DNA of 64,000 bases. Origin: Platycnemis pennipes (lineage: Eukaryota; Arthropoda; Insecta; Odonata; Platycnemididae). How positions within the stretch are numbered: the stretch's first letter is position 1; the number at the start of each line of letters is the position of its first letter. The DNA lies in assembly GCA_933228895.1 (NCBI GenBank), contig OW121855.1, forward strand, positions 72,874,698-72,938,697. Direction: 5' to 3'. This document shows positions 21,690-33,526 of this stretch, piece after piece. The notes beneath the pieces are model-generated. The model did no database searches. It had not been told where the DNA came from and was given only the letters and a program-made list of their open reading frames with translations. Made by a program: the position numbers and the translations under genes.

Positions 21690-23560
21690 CATGTCCCATG
21701 CGTAATAACCGTAAGCTACCTAATGAGTAGCATATTCCTATTATTTTCCACGTATTTTCCTCACTTGATTAGTTTGATAATTCGATTAAAAAAAACGGAA
21801 ATAATCTCTTGTGTTTTGTGTGGTACTCCAATTTCTTCGAATAATTTCATCATTTCGATTGTCCCGGGGTAACATAATATGACTGGAGAGATGAGAGACT
21901 CTATATTTGTTTTGGTGGTCAGCAATAAGTTGTTGGAATTATTTTAGCCCTCCAATCGATCAAAGCAGTTTCCTCTGCTTGCCGAAATATTCTATATGAT
22001 TTGTTATGGACCAAAAGTCTTAAAAATTCATATCACAAATAATTAGAGCAGCCTTGCCAACTGGCATATTTCCACCGAAATATATATTTTACCATGAGGC
22101 AAATAATCCTTTATATGAACTCATTAAACCTCTCCCATAGTAAGTACCTGTGAAAGTTCTTCAGCAATGCCAACTAAATTAGAATTTGTACGAGTATAAC
22201 TGTAGAAAATTACCCAAGGAATTATATACTAGTAAAATATTCTTTCCATTTTAATGATGTTTTTGCTTTAATTGGAAATCTGTGATTCATCTGTTTTGCT
22301 ATTTAGAAATACATTAACAAAGCACTGGATTGAAATTCACTTGATTGCGCTTAGAAAGTTTTAACATCGTACCCATGACTTACACACCGACAAATATAAT
22401 GATATTCTTTGTGGTAGGAAATATTCTTTCCCGACGAAACCGGTCACTGAGACAGGAAGGATAATATAGCTTTACGCCGGAACCTTGGTAAACGGTAGTC
22501 ACAGTGTATCTGTTCGGCATCTACTTTGACATGCGGTCCCTCTTAACTCCCAACTTTGACTTGTCACAGAGAGTTGGTAACAACTCACGGCCCTGCTCGT
22601 GCTTCACGGTTCACTAATCTTTTGGCCATCCGGCGTGCAATTTATGCCCGCCTTTCGCCTTCACTCACGTCCCTTTACCCGGATCTATGTAGACGGTGCG
22701 CTGACAACATCATCAGTGGGGATTTGCAGGGAGTGAATCATCACACCGCTTGAGACTCGTGACAGGCCACTTGATGATCAGGACCTGAATAACAATTAAA
22801 GTTAAAGCTTATGTATATTTGCTATTCATCGGTGTGCATTAGCGATGGTAATTGGTCCTTTAAATAAAAGACTGCTCGGAAGTGACGCTGTTTTGTGTCG
22901 AAAGCCGATGCCCTACGGTCATATTTTCACCTGATAGTTTGGTCCAAACTCGTATCATTCAAATTTTGGATCAAACACAAATGCAATATCTCACAGCCTA
23001 GTGTTTTGGTCAAAGACGAAACAATTAAATATGAGGAAATTGTAAACAGTTAAAATGGCTGCCTCAACCGAATGTGAAGAAGCCACGGTATTTGTAATTT
23101 TAGCTACAGAAATCGAGCATAAATTGAATTAAGTTTATATAAACAATTAGTTCATTAAGTGTCGTTTATAAATTCATCTTTTCCATGCCCTGAATGAGTT
23201 CAATAACTGCCCCAGGGATTCATAAACGCGTCAGTTCAATTTTCGCCGTGAACAGTCCAATCCTAAGAGCACAAATCAAATATCCAGGGAAAATGTATCT
23301 AAATTTAGTATGCAAAACACTGTCATAAAAGTGAATAGCGATCCTCACTTTTTATCAGTTTGTGATTGGTTGGTTTCATGCATCATGGTGGAAATTTGGA
23401 GCCAGTTCTGTTTGGTTTAGAAATGTGTATAAAATTTTTTTACCAATGTTCATTCATGTATTCAATTGTACAATATCCAATTGGATACAATTCCACCATG
23501 TCATACGGTCCAAATCAGTTGCATTCCTATTTGTGTACAAAATTTGTATCCAAATTGGAC
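21690..23560. other. No recognised feature; weak hairpin at 23384-23500
   Basis: Mostly AT-rich. CATGGTGGAA (23384) and TTCCACCATG (23491) form a 10-bp inverted repeat across about 100 bases, and CCAATTGGAT/ATCCAAATTGG lies inside and after it. This could be an eroded inverted-repeat element. Frames at 22556-22753 and 23362-23607 are unrecognised. Confidence 0.35.
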
Positions 23561-23564
23561 GTTT

Positions 23565-23690
23565 GATCTACATCTTTACCTACATAATACCCTGCAAGCC
23601 ACCTTAAAGGTGTGTGTAAGAGGTTAATTCACACCGAGCATCCATCGCAGTTCATGCATTAAAAAGGTTCAGTAATAATTTACTAGTCTA
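23565..23690 (-). mobile_element. LINE-B 3' end stub with partial 3' UTR
   Basis: Plus reading: GATCTACATCTTTACCTACA, TAATACCCTGCAAGCCACCT, AAAGGTGTGTGTAAGAGG and TTAATTCACACCGAGCATCC. This is the complement of the LINE-B terminus (terminal GTAGATGTAGATC repeat, then GGTGGCTTGCAGGGTATTAT), one of the clearest stubs in the window. Confidence 0.75.
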
Positions 23691-23694
23691 AACT

Positions 23695-23998
23695 TCACAA
23701 TTTAAAAAAGTTAAAAATAGCAAAGCAAGCATGCTAAAATATGCTGTAAATTGGGTTAGCTTAAGATCATGAGGAAGGCGGACTTCCGTCGAATGAACAT
23801 GCATGCCATTTATAGCGTTGTCTTTTGCCTCGTATGTGTTTCGAAAATATATCACTATGGATCATGGTATTCTAAGTAACAGGCGTGATAAGGTTCAGTT
23901 CAGAAAACAAAAAAAGAAACAATCGCTTACGTTAATTTATAATATACCAGTCACCCGGTCTCTGTGATGGCTAGTTTTATGGTTACCCATACAGAGTA
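23695..23998. other. No recognisable feature
   Basis: Mixed DNA with nothing I can support. Confidence 0.4.
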
Positions 23999-23999
23999 G

Positions 24000-24505
24000 C
24001 AGCTTTCCAATCATCGACGCAAGTCGACACAAGTCAACTTGTGTCGCGTGTAGTGCTTTCCAATCAGTGTGTGTCGCTAATGTGTCAAACGCGAGTCGAC
24101 ACACGGTGACACACCGGTAATGGTGAGTTACTGAAAAAAGAAAGAAGGACGGAGCAAGCTCTAAATCACAATACGTCTGCAAGAGGCATATTGAAAATAA
24201 CCGATAAATCAGAACAAATTTTTAAGTTAAGTATGTTCTTAATTAATCATCCTACTACTCATTTTTTTGTTCATTGGTAACGATCTTGCTACAGCAAGAT
24301 TTGCACTGCTAACAATAAGTCAAATAGAAAGAAGCTCCTGATTTCCTTCCCACAAAAACGCACCAATCACGAGTCCCCGTGAAAGTCCTTAGCGCATCAG
24401 CTACTGCGCATCTGAAACTTGCTTTCCATTCGTGAAGACACAAGTCGACTTGAGTTTCCACGAGTTAACTCAAGACGACGCATGAGTCGCTTGAATGGAA
24501 AGCAC
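24000..24505. mobile_element. Candidate foldback/MITE-like element with repeated GCTTTCCA motifs
   Basis: The motif GCTTTCCAATCA or GCTTTCCATTC recurs at 24002, 24055 and 24421 and, inverted, near 24494-24503. The right part is a foldback: TGCTTTCCATTC (about 24420) against GAATGGAAAGCA (ending 24503), enclosing AAGTCGACTTG and GAGTTAACTC palindromes. The left part has a perfect 10-bp hairpin, CGACACAAGT/ACTTGTGTCG (24025-24046). Dense, nested inverted repeats suggest a non-autonomous DNA element with subterminal repeats. No clear target duplication is seen, so boundaries and class are uncertain. Confidence 0.5.
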
Positions 24506-24519
24506 CCAGTATGGGGAAC

Positions 24520-24570
24520 CATTGTATACCGTGTTTGAATCCCGGCAATGGAGTAAATATTTCATCAAGA
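24520..24570 (+). repeat. SINE head fragment
   Basis: GTGTTTGAATCCCGGCAATGG is a B-box plus the first post-head bases found in other copies (compare AATCCCAACAATGG at 29270). The A-box side is eroded. Confidence 0.4.
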
Positions 24571-24574
24571 AAAA

Positions 24575-25190
24575 AATTTACTTGCATGTCAAGATCATAT
24601 CGTCGCTGTATCGATGGTTTTTGCGTCAATTTTCGATGTGTATCGAACATCCTTACTTTCCCCCTCATATTTGCCTTTGAGTGTCCCCACTCAAAGCACG
24701 AATTCACTTCCCCATCCCCACGACGCCACCCTTAACCCTCTGTTCAAATACCCCCGCCGCACCCGCCTGCACCCCTCCAGCCCCAAACCCTGGGGGATAG
24801 TGGTGAGGGAGTCAAGAAAGTGCCCAGACAATCGTCATCCCCGTCGCACTGATTCCTTATTTATGACAACCCCTCAGGCTTTCGCTCACACAGCTGCTGA
24901 CGTCAGGCAAGTGGGAATAGAAAGAAACTTTGCGTTTCTCCTCCTCCAACTTTTTACTCCCCCCTTCGATATCCATTCCTCAGTTTACTTTTCCATGGAA
25001 ATAAAAAAAGCGGATGTATCGTTTGTTTCGCAATCGGCATTCAGTTTTTTTTGCGTCATTGTTCTTTTTTTGTGCTGGTTTCGCCCATGCTAAAACGGCC
25101 CCGGACTCTTCTGAGTGTCACCTTCCTGAAATCAAAAAATAAAACAAAGTTTGGTTATCGATTCAGGGAGCCAAAAGGGATCGTCCCTTT
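24575..25190. other. No gene called; C-rich stretch at 24700-24830
   Basis: A C-rich segment gives a long plus frame (24614-25093, 159 codons) that is proline-rich at first and hydrophobic later. It matches nothing I recognise. Confidence 0.4.
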
Positions 25191-25196
25191 TGTAAA

Positions 25197-25850
25197 GTCA
25201 AAATGCTGCGGGATATCTTTATTTCCTCTCAGCTATGGCTGGTGAGGTTATCGAATTTGAGCATCCAAATTTCGAACTCGAGATTTTGGCAGAGTTTGAT
25301 ATTTCTTTTTATAACGATCCAACATACATGAATAATTCGGAGGAAGCGCTATATCGATAATCTATATCAAAAATCGATATCTATCGATATTTTTGTTATG
25401 GTATTGCTTCTGTGAGGTCGAAATTCCGCGGGATGCCTTTACTTTCTCTCAACCCAGGGTGGTGAATTATGAACTTTAAACCCTAAAGTTTAGAACTTGA
25501 GAATTCAACGAAGTTAATATTCTGTTTCACAATGATCCAACTGAAACAATAAATTGAAGGAAACGATATATCGATTTATATATTTCTATCTGTATTTTAA
25601 ATTTGAATCTGTGCTGGATATATTTAATATCTTCCAGCATCGGTGAAAGGAGTTATCGTATTTGAGTATCCAAATATATAGCATGAATGATTTGAAGTAA
25701 TCGATATGTAGAATTGTATTGAGTATCGATTCTTGTAGATATTTTTTTATGGAGCTGTGTCTGTGAATTTTAAAAGGCGCGGGTTATCTTTCTTTTCTAT
25801 TGTCGTCGGGTATTGTTATTTGGTTCACATTTATCTCCAGCGTTTAGCTA
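25197..25850 (+). repeat. Degenerate tandem repeat, about 3.3 units of 165-220 bp
   Basis: Anchors recur in order: GCTGCGGGATATCTTTATTT (about 25205), TTCCGCGGGATGCCTTTACT (about 25425), GCTGGATATATTTAATATC (about 25613) and GGCGCGGGTTATCTTTCTTT (about 25777). Between anchors each unit has a CTCTCAGC/CCAGC-like block, a ...TTTGAGNATCCAAAT... block (clear in units 1 and 3), an ATCGATAT-rich block and a ...TCTGTGA junction. Units differ by many substitutions and the spacing shrinks. Transcription direction, if any, is unknown. It could be an old satellite fragment or an internal array of a transposon. Confidence 0.75.
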
Positions 25851-25859
25851 TACTATTAT

Positions 25860-26735
25860 TAAACAACTATGAGAGATATGCTAGAAAGAAGAGTATTGGC
25901 ACATTATGAAACTGTCCAAGTTTGTATTTGCAATTACCACCAACGGCTGTGTTGCAGATTTAGGAAGGGAAGTACGAGGAAGTTTCAAACGTGCAGTCCC
26001 ATTTATCGATCTTGATGTGCAGGTACACGTGCGGCAAGAAGTTGAAATCAGGATTTATGTATGTCGTGTCACAAAGGGTACCCATATCGATGGTATGTAA
26101 TTTGCTATAACAACTTGGATAGTCCCTTAATATACAAATGTACTAATTTTTACTGTGTCTATTCTTGTTATTAAACAATAAACCAATTAAGCCAGAGTGA
26201 ATCACATTGCATTCTCACAACGCCGCAGCTTCAGTCCCAGGTGATCCCGATCATGTGAAGGCACCGAACCTCTCCCCTAGGATTAGCGAAAGGGAATCCA
26301 ACCCTCTCGCTCAGAAAAGGAAGATTGGACGTGTGTGTGAATGGAGGGGTGTGAATTTGGGCGCAAGAGACACCTGCGATCTAATCTTCAGTCACATTGA
26401 TACAGTAATCTGCAATGCAAAGCAAAAGTGCGTGGCAGGGGGTGCCTACCCACCAGATATGAGTAGTGATTACAGATCTTGATAATGCGTTAGCCCTTTG
26501 TATTTTGATCGCACTCAAGATGCGTGATCGCTATCCTTCAAACGTCATCGTACGTTATGTTCAAACGTATATTTCTGCGGTTTTGATCTGTTCAAATTTG
26601 CATCGTGACGGCTACAAAATATCAAATTCGCGGAAGGGATTGTTGAGAAAATCACCTATCAAAGAGGTACTATTTAACCGATATTATTTATTTTGAAATG
26701 AAGACGCCGAATTGAATTCCGACGACACCAAAAAT
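25860..26735. other. No recognisable feature
   Basis: Plus frames at 25906-26100, 26207-26482 and 26466-26696 follow one another, but I recognise none and see no splice or initiation context linking them. Confidence 0.35.
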
Positions 26736-26740
26736 CTTAA

Positions 26741-27263
26741 TGTCCGTTTATACGTAGCAGTTGGATTCCATGACAGTCAACTGTTAAAGCCATACTCACA
26801 CGTGTAAACAGTAACTGCGATGAGAGTTCAAGTCAGTACTGGACATGAGTCGGACACTTTTGATCCGAGTTCGAGCTATTAGGAAAGTTGATGTCCGTCT
26901 ACTTTCGAGTGGAAATATGTAAAACACAATCACAACAATCGCCAACGGAAAGCAATACACGACGTCTGATTCAGGGATTTTGATAAAACAACAAGTATAT
27001 CCAAGCGTGAAGACGAGATTCTAATCTTTAAAGGATGGGTAGACAAAATAAATGCCAATGGAATTTATCGCGTGAAGAATTTCATTAAAATTTAAGCATC
27101 GATCACTGGTGACATCTAACGCTTTTACTTTGTTATGACAACGCCAAGCAAGCGGCTTTAAGCAGCGTAGCAGTTGGTGTTGCCGCATCGAAGCAGTGGC
27201 GATAGCGATATATCGCGCACCTCGCGGCTGTCATAGCAGTCAACCGATACGTGTAAATACACC
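26741..27263. mobile_element. Candidate MITE with about 38-bp diverged terminal inverted repeats
   Basis: The left end (TGTCCGTTTATACGTAGCAG, TTGGATTCCATGACAGTC) and the reverse complement of the right end (GGTGTATTTACACGTATCGG, TTGACTGCTATGACAGCC) align end to end at roughly 70% identity. The interior has no long open frame and holds a GCGATATATCGC palindrome near 27200. A short target duplication is not obvious. Class unknown; the TTTACACG motif in the termini recalls the element at 33527. Confidence 0.55.
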
Positions 27264-27264
27264 T

Positions 27265-27600
27265 TTGTATTAAAACAAAAAAATCGGCTAAAACCGTCAC
27301 GATTCAAAATTTAACATTAAGTTATATTGTGTTTCCAAATCGCTGATCGAATATCTCAGCGCGAGCAGCAAGGACTGTGATTGAGATGAGTTTTTAGAGA
27401 GTTATTTACGTAACGGAAAAATATAGACCCCGTCAAATAAAGACCTTTGATTCAATGCGTGAACTACAATCACTGATGCAGCCAAGTAGGTTAAAATGTC
27501 CTGGAAGAGGCATTGCAGCTGATTTGAGAGGCTAGCGGCCATCTTGGTAAGCACGGGCCACGGACGAAGAAAACATTGTGTGCAGCAAGAGATAAGAGGC
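27265..27600. other. No recognisable feature
   Basis: Between the MITE-like element and the LINE-A fragment I see nothing that can be supported. Confidence 0.4.
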
Positions 27601-27604
27601 CAAA

Positions 27605-27890
27605 ACCAACGTTAAACTAGGAAAGCAAAAACTGGAAGAGGTGAAAGAGTTCTGTTACCTGGGAAGCTGAGTAACCAATGATGGACGAGGCAAGAGAGAA
27701 ATAGTCAATAGAATAGCCCAGGCAAAGAGGACATTCTATCAAAAGAAAAATCTACTTACAGCAGGAAATACAAGCTTAGAAACAATTCATCAGAACGTAC
27801 TACTGGAGCATGTTTCTTTACGGCAGTGAGGCATGGACGTTGACAGCAGCGGAGAAAAAAAGGGTGGAAACAATTTCTAAAAACTAAAAG
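27605..27890 (+). mobile_element. LINE-A reverse transcriptase C-terminal fragment
   Basis: Reading from about 27610 gives KLEEVKEFCYLGS, a stop, VTNDGRGKREIV, then RIAQAKRTFYQKKNLLTAGN. After a +1 shift near 27780 it gives QFIRTYYWSMFLYGSEAWTL. This is the connection region after the reverse-transcriptase domain of RTE-like elements and parallels 41361-41573 (minus). The internal stop and frameshift make it a pseudogene. Confidence 0.85.
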
Positions 27891-27894
27891 GAAA

Positions 27895-29215
27895 CAAACA
27901 AGGAAATAAGCGCCAAGTATGTAGTTTAAGGAAGTTTGTACTTGTTTATTAGTAGCAACTGGTACCTATTTTAAACATTTAGGAAGAAAGTGCTAGAAAG
28001 GATCAAACATGCATTCTCCTATATCAATCGTGATATGCCAGAATACGTGCTGCAATGTTGTGCTCAGGATTGATATGTTTCGTGTCACCAAGATTACTGT
28101 TATCGATCGCACGTATTGTACATTCAAAACTTGGATAGTCTCATAATGTACCGATATGCTTGATGCTGGAACTCCAAACTTTACCTTATACTGTCTGCTA
28201 TAGTTATTAAATATTATACCTTAAAACCAATTAATCTATTATGAATGACCCCGTGTTAGCGAGGAAATGTCTAACATTATCACTTTGGTATGTTGTACAA
28301 TGAGTGTCAGGCAACAGGGTAAACTAAATCTCAAAACTATTAAACGCATTTTAATTTATTATTCTCATGGCAATGTCTTTCGTATGAGTATTTGTTGCTC
28401 CTTGTACGCCGAAACAATGACGTTTTAAATCTCCGTCTCGAAGTGTACTTACAACAATGGTAATAATGAGTCGGAAATAAACGTTCGTGTCCCCATTTGA
28501 CTTTTTTTTCACAGAAAAAAACTGTTTTTGACAAAATAAACTCGTTTCTTCCGTCACTACATCCTCCTGAAATCCCTCGTGTTTACAAATGGTTCCATGC
28601 GAGCTCAGCCGAGTCCCTAACAGTTCAGATTGAGCCTGCGGTGAGGAAGGCTCTCCCTCGCGATCATAATTAAGCCTGGCAGGCATATGGATTCGAGTTT
28701 CTGCGGTGATTAAGAGCGTCGGCAGCCTCGGCAGAAAACTGAACCCCAGATTCCATTGATTTCCCATTTTAAAGGCCGGGGTAAACGGCATAGAGTTTTC
28801 GTTTCCAAATCCTCGCAGATGAATCTCTCTTTAGCGTTTGCCTCGGTGGTTAAGGACTTGCACGCACGCCTGTAGGGACCGTGCGTGAACAGAACGAACT
28901 CTTCACGGGTGCGGTTCAAGGAGATTATCTGCGAGAACGTCTTCACCATCTTCTTTCAGCGAGGCGTGTGAGAATGGTGAGGTGCGCGGCGCCAAGCGAT
29001 GTTCATTTTTCTCAAAAATCTCGCGAACGTCAGCTGTGTCTATATTTGTTTCGTTGTATGCTATTCCCCGTACGTTTATCCAGCGTGCGGCTTGCTCGTT
29101 TCAACATGCGCACTGCTATTTATTAAGGAAGGTTGTCCTAGACTTTGTTTCCCTGTTCTAGTCTTTTTGGATATTGATATGATACTAACTAGGACTAGAC
29201 CGATAGAAACAAAAG
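27895..29215. other. No gene recognised; GC-richer patch at 28580-29000
   Basis: The patch carries open frames on both strands (146 codons minus at 28351-28791; 79-81 codons at 28710-29241). None resembles a family I know. It could contain a conserved noncoding segment, but nothing in the sequence shows it. Confidence 0.4.
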
Positions 29216-29219
29216 TGGG

Positions 29220-29335
29220 GCTTGATTGGTGTGGTGCTTAGAGTACTAGTCCGGGGAGCGAAGTTCGAATCCCAACAATGGGATTTATAGTTAGGAATCG
29301 GGTGAGTTACAGCAACTAAGAGGAGTTTCGAGGTG
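29220..29335 (+). repeat. SINE head fragment
   Basis: TGGTGTGGTGCTTAGAGTACTAGTC is A-box-like and AAGTTCGAATCCCAACAATGG is a good B-box. The body landmarks do not follow; LINE-A coding sequence starts instead at about 29345. Confidence 0.6.
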
Positions 29336-29344
29336 AGAGCATAA

Positions 29345-29710
29345 ATATTTATGGCGGTGAGGCGTTGAAGACAACAGAAGCAGAGAAGTAATGACCGGAG
29401 GCAATTAAATGTGGCGTTATAAAATAATGATGGAAATGAAATGGACAAGTAGATCGAGCGACAAGCGAATGAGGTTAAAGTGAAGAGGGAGGAAAGAAAT
29501 ATATATGCTTATAAATTTTAAAGGAATACAGTGCAGCCTCGTCGGTCATACTTTGAGGCATAGCAGTCTGATGAGGAAGATGATGAAAATCATTCTTGAG
29601 GGAAAAGTGAATCGTAAGATGGCGGAGAATTTTTATGAGATACATGAAGTATGTAGTAAGATAAAGGAAAGGGAAGTATTTTGCAAGAATAAAGAGTGTT
29701 AGCTGAAAAG
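29345..29710 (+). mobile_element. LINE-A C-terminal fragment
   Basis: IYGGEALKTTEAEK near 29347 corresponds to the YGSEAWTTAAAEE block at 63785. A frame at 29505-29702 then gives SLVGHTLRHSSLMRKMMKII, EGKVNRKMAENF, corresponding to the NLIGHILRHDGL segment at 63965. Several frameshifts separate the blocks, so it is dead. The join to the SINE head suggests nested or sequential insertion. Confidence 0.8.
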
Positions 29711-29954
29711 AGAATAAATTGGAGAACATTGTGAAACCATGCTTAGAATTTATGACTTGTGATAATGAACAAAAATGCATTCCTTCCTAGTATCAAGGCA
29801 TTTGGTGTCTGCATATTTTCTAGTGGCTTATCCGAGATTTTTTGATACGTATTATCCTACACTTGGTATCCTATGCTCGTACCAAATGTAATTTTGGCTA
29901 TTACTCTTACTGCATGCAGTATGGTATACATTAAAGTATGTTATCAGGTTTTTC

Positions 29955-30020
29955 AACCCCATGCCACGTCCTCGACGTGGCTGTCAGAGTACATTGATGA
30001 AGTAAATGTAGAGAAAATAA
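29955..30020 (+). mobile_element. LINE-B 3' end stub
   Basis: CCCCATGCCACGTCCTCGAC, GTGGCTGTCAGAGTACATTG, ATGAAGTAAATGTAG. The order equals the LINE-B end (CTGCCACACACC..., GTGGCTTGCAGAGTA..., TAGATGTAG). Confidence 0.5.
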
Positions 30021-30179
30021 ATTTCAAAGAGGCTACGTCCAATTTCCCACCATAATTATCATATATCAACAATTCTAATATTTTTTGCCACAGCACTCCA
30101 CTCGGGGCTCCTATCAGCTAACTACCTAAAACTTATTTACGGAATACTTGTCTTGCACGTCCATCTCTTTTTGTTCTGG

Positions 30180-30505
30180 ATATCTCATTTGAGGCTCATC
30201 CTTGCGATTATTTCCGTTTATTTGTCTCTCAAATATTGTCTTCATCAGACCATTATATCTCAATATATGGGCAATTAAGCAAACCTATCTTCTTCTTAAA
30301 GTTTTTAGAAGACTTATCTTTTATGATAATTTTCTCAGTACGTCTTCGCTTGTCAACCTGTTGATGAATTTTATCGTCATCGTTCTTCCGTAGCACCATA
30401 TTTCTAATGCTATCATCATTGACTCTTGCTGCTGCTGTTATCATTCGTGTTTCATTGCCAGGAATAAGCGTGCTTCCAATGCACTTTCTGATTAATTGCA
30501 AAAAT
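30180..30505 (-). mobile_element. LINE-A C-terminal fragment
   Basis: The minus strand, shifting frame, gives EIWCYGRTMTIKFINRLTSE, DVLRKLS, SLLKTLRRR and LIAHILRYNGLMKTIFERQI, parallel in order to the copy at 63757-64000 (CYRRMMMIKWIDRVTKKEV...LKTIKRRRNNLIGHILRHDGL). A stop and a frameshift lie between blocks. Confidence 0.8.
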
Positions 30506-30509
30506 ATTC

Positions 30510-33105
30510 TTGAGACTCAAATTACTATTTTGAAAATGTGAAAACTTAGATTAAAAGTCTCTCTTTTGGATACCACGTAAATAAGATATTTGACAAGAAA
30601 TGAAGGGAAGTTTGCTAATTTTCTTCCTCATCTCAAAGCCTGTCTTTTTCAGGTCGTCTACACTTCCGCAAACGCAACTCTAAACAAAAATGAAGGAACA
30701 CGTATCCATTACGAAAATTACCATGTTAGATCTGCCTTTATTTTGACGAAAATTAGTGTTTTATACGCTTTCTCATCCATCAGTGCCTGGTGAGAATCCT
30801 TTATTTATGTCGAAGTAGTTTTATAACTCAAGAGTTAATTACACATCTTTTCGCGCCTTCTCATTTCATCTCTCCTCTCGTCCTACAGCTGCATGAAGAA
30901 TACATCCCAAGTACTCGTATTACCGTAGAAAAATTCTTCTGAGGGGGAAATTTCGTGGCTTAAGTTCCAGTCCAATTTTGAGAACTCGGCTCCTAGTTTT
31001 TAGTCCACTCTTTTTTTTTGCCGTACAGAATAAGCCAATAGCAAGTTGTAATTGCTTCACATTTCCCCAACAATTCAATTAAGATCCCATGGGAGTGTCG
31101 ACGGTTGTGTACATTTTTAACTCCCTTGCGGCAACGTAATGTTATTCCTCAACAAGAGAATTTTGCACGTGTTTCCACTGCCTGAGTTTATTCCCCCAGA
31201 GCTTCTTCCGAAGAGAATTTGGGGCCGGAGGTGTTCAAATGCTTCCTTATTCATAAACCGGAGTCCTTTTTTTACGCCTTTAACATCTCCATCTCTCTCT
31301 CTCTCTTGCCTTATTCAGAAATTTTTGGGTGAATTCGTCAGCCTTCCAACTCATTTTCCTAATGGTTTCAATCTCTTTCCGTTCCCATTCCCTTTCTGCT
31401 TCCTCCTTCAGCTCCTCCGATTTCTGAGCATCTTCCCCCAATCCTTTTCATCATTTACTCGTCTATTCATCTCTGCCACTTATAAGTTGAAGCCCTCGAA
31501 GGAGTTGGAGAATGTAATGTGGGTCGTTCGTAAAGCGCAAGCATCGCCCTCATTTTTTTTTTTTAGTTTCAGTTATGCGCAGTTGGGTGAAACAATTTTG
31601 CCACTGTATGTGGTTAGGTTATCGTTAACCTTACTGTTGCGCCAATTTCTTTCACTAATCACTTTAACTGTATCTGATTAAATATTAAGTGGCTTGAAAA
31701 GCGATTATGGACTCTATATTTAATTTTAACGCAAACTGACAAGTTTATGCTAGGTTATTATCACTACCGGTATCACCAGTGTAATAGTATGTACAATTCT
31801 GTGACTATTTAAGTTAAACATACCTAAAATTGAGCTTTATTTGGATGAGATCGTGAGACGCCGGAAAAAAAAGTACAGCATTTTTTCCTTGTTTTTTTCA
31901 GTTACCCATATTATTTCTCTCTGTCAATTACTATTCAAGCTATACATATATGTTACAAGTAAGCATCACATTGATGACGTTTGTCATTTATGGTTGAATA
32001 CTGTATGGAAAACAGGCCGAGAATTAGAATTTGATCAAAATGTTTGCATAAACTCTTCATTCTACATCTTCGATAAATATTTCGAAATCGCCCTTTCCCA
32101 ACACTCGTGTGGTGAATATAGATGGAAAATAAAGCCATTTGAGCAGATAAAAATCCTTTTCCTTTTGTTCTTTAACCGCCATAACAGACAGTAGTTATTT
32201 CAAGTCCTGAAAAGGTATATCTCCCACTTCATTTTCTCTGGACGGAGCCGACCTATCGCAATGAATCAGCTGAACAACAAGTGATGTGATTGGTCTTTAT
32301 CACTTTTTACACAACCTTCCCCTTCTTTCAACGTCGTCTGTGATTTTCGGAACGCCCCGGCGCTCGAAACTGATCGAATTTCGCGAGCGACTTTCAATTT
32401 TCTTCGAAAATCCCAGGAATGGATCTCTCCCGGCAGGACCTCCTTCTGGTGAATTGGTGAAATAAGAAAAGGCACGAACGCAAAAAAATATCATTCCTCC
32501 ACCCTATATCCCCACCTTCGCCTTCAGTGGTTATTTCCCAGCACTGGTATATTCAGCGCTATTCGGCCTTGTATAATGCATGCGCATATCTGAGTGTGAG
32601 CGGCACGCTACTGACATGCTTGCATTATATAAGCTTGAATGCCGCTGAATACGCCTCAATCCTCCTCCTCCCCACCCCTTTGGCTTTCGAAACCATCATC
32701 TCCTGCATCAAAACACAACCACGCATGAAATATCTCCTTCCATCCTTCAGTAGGTATACTCACTTCCTTATCCGTCCCCCCCCTCCCAACCGAGGCTCAA
32801 ATTCTCATGGCCCCTTTACCTCCCTAAGTACGCGATGCCGTCCCTTAAAAATCCTTTTAACCCTTTTACATGTACCCCCATCCACTAATGCTCCAAGTCC
32901 GCTACCATCGTCCGTACCAACGGAGGCGGAAAACGCTTAGGTAAACGCGGGAAAGGATCAACGTAACTTATGGTTTCCTACGCCGCCAACCGAAAAATGG
33001 TCGGTGCTAGCAGCGGGAACCAAGGAGAAAGCAAAACATGATATTCGACGAAGACAAGCAAAGCGGAAAAGTGAAAGATGTTTATTAACTAAGCGGTGGG
33101 AAAGA
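30510..33105. other. No gene recognised; pyrimidine-rich patches
   Basis: This holds the longest open frame of the window (31139-31681, plus, 180 codons), rich in F, L, P and S from a CT-rich sequence (with TTTTTTTTTT and TCTCTCTCTC runs). It looks like low-complexity chance. Frames at 31841-32194 and 32527-32940 are also unrecognised. No repeat of the families above is seen. Confidence 0.45.
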
Positions 33106-33114
33106 GAGTATGTT

Positions 33115-33185
33115 TATGTGAATCTGGATGGTGTGGCTGTTGGAGTACTTTTTCGAGTACCGGCAATGGTAGAGATTTTTCTATT
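33115..33185 (+). repeat. Possible SINE head remnant
   Basis: GGTGTGGCTGTTGGAGTACTTT followed by TTCGAGTACCGGCAATGGTA resembles a SINE head with part of the A-to-B interval deleted. Weak. Confidence 0.3.
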
Positions 33186-33526
33186 TTATACCTGTTTCTA
33201 CTTGAATGTTTTGCTGAGAGTGCTTCAAGTGCAGTGCTGTATCGAATGGAACAGCGGAGTAAGGGGTTGAACTCAACGGTGGGGTGTAAGGCGATGGAGG
33301 TTCGGTGATAAGGGAAGGAAAGCAACTGTATTCAGGATGGAGGAGGCGGGATACAAATATTCATTGAGAGTGACTTCAAGGTCATGCATCTTCTTTAAAT
33401 TTCTAGCTCCCGGATGGAATTAAGCTCCCGTCTTTTAATATTTTGTCAAATCCCTACCGGTGATTCTAATGCTAATGGTTTTGAGTTTTCCACGTGTCGC
33501 TGCTACGGCTTGCAGTACATTTCTTA

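Noticed and set aside
24614..25093. 159-codon frame, plus
   Set aside because: Begins in a C-rich low-complexity stretch and changes character midway; no recognised domain.
31139..31681. Longest open frame, 180 codons, plus
   Set aside because: Rich in F, L, P and S from a CT-rich tract with homopolymers; no recognised domain or motif.
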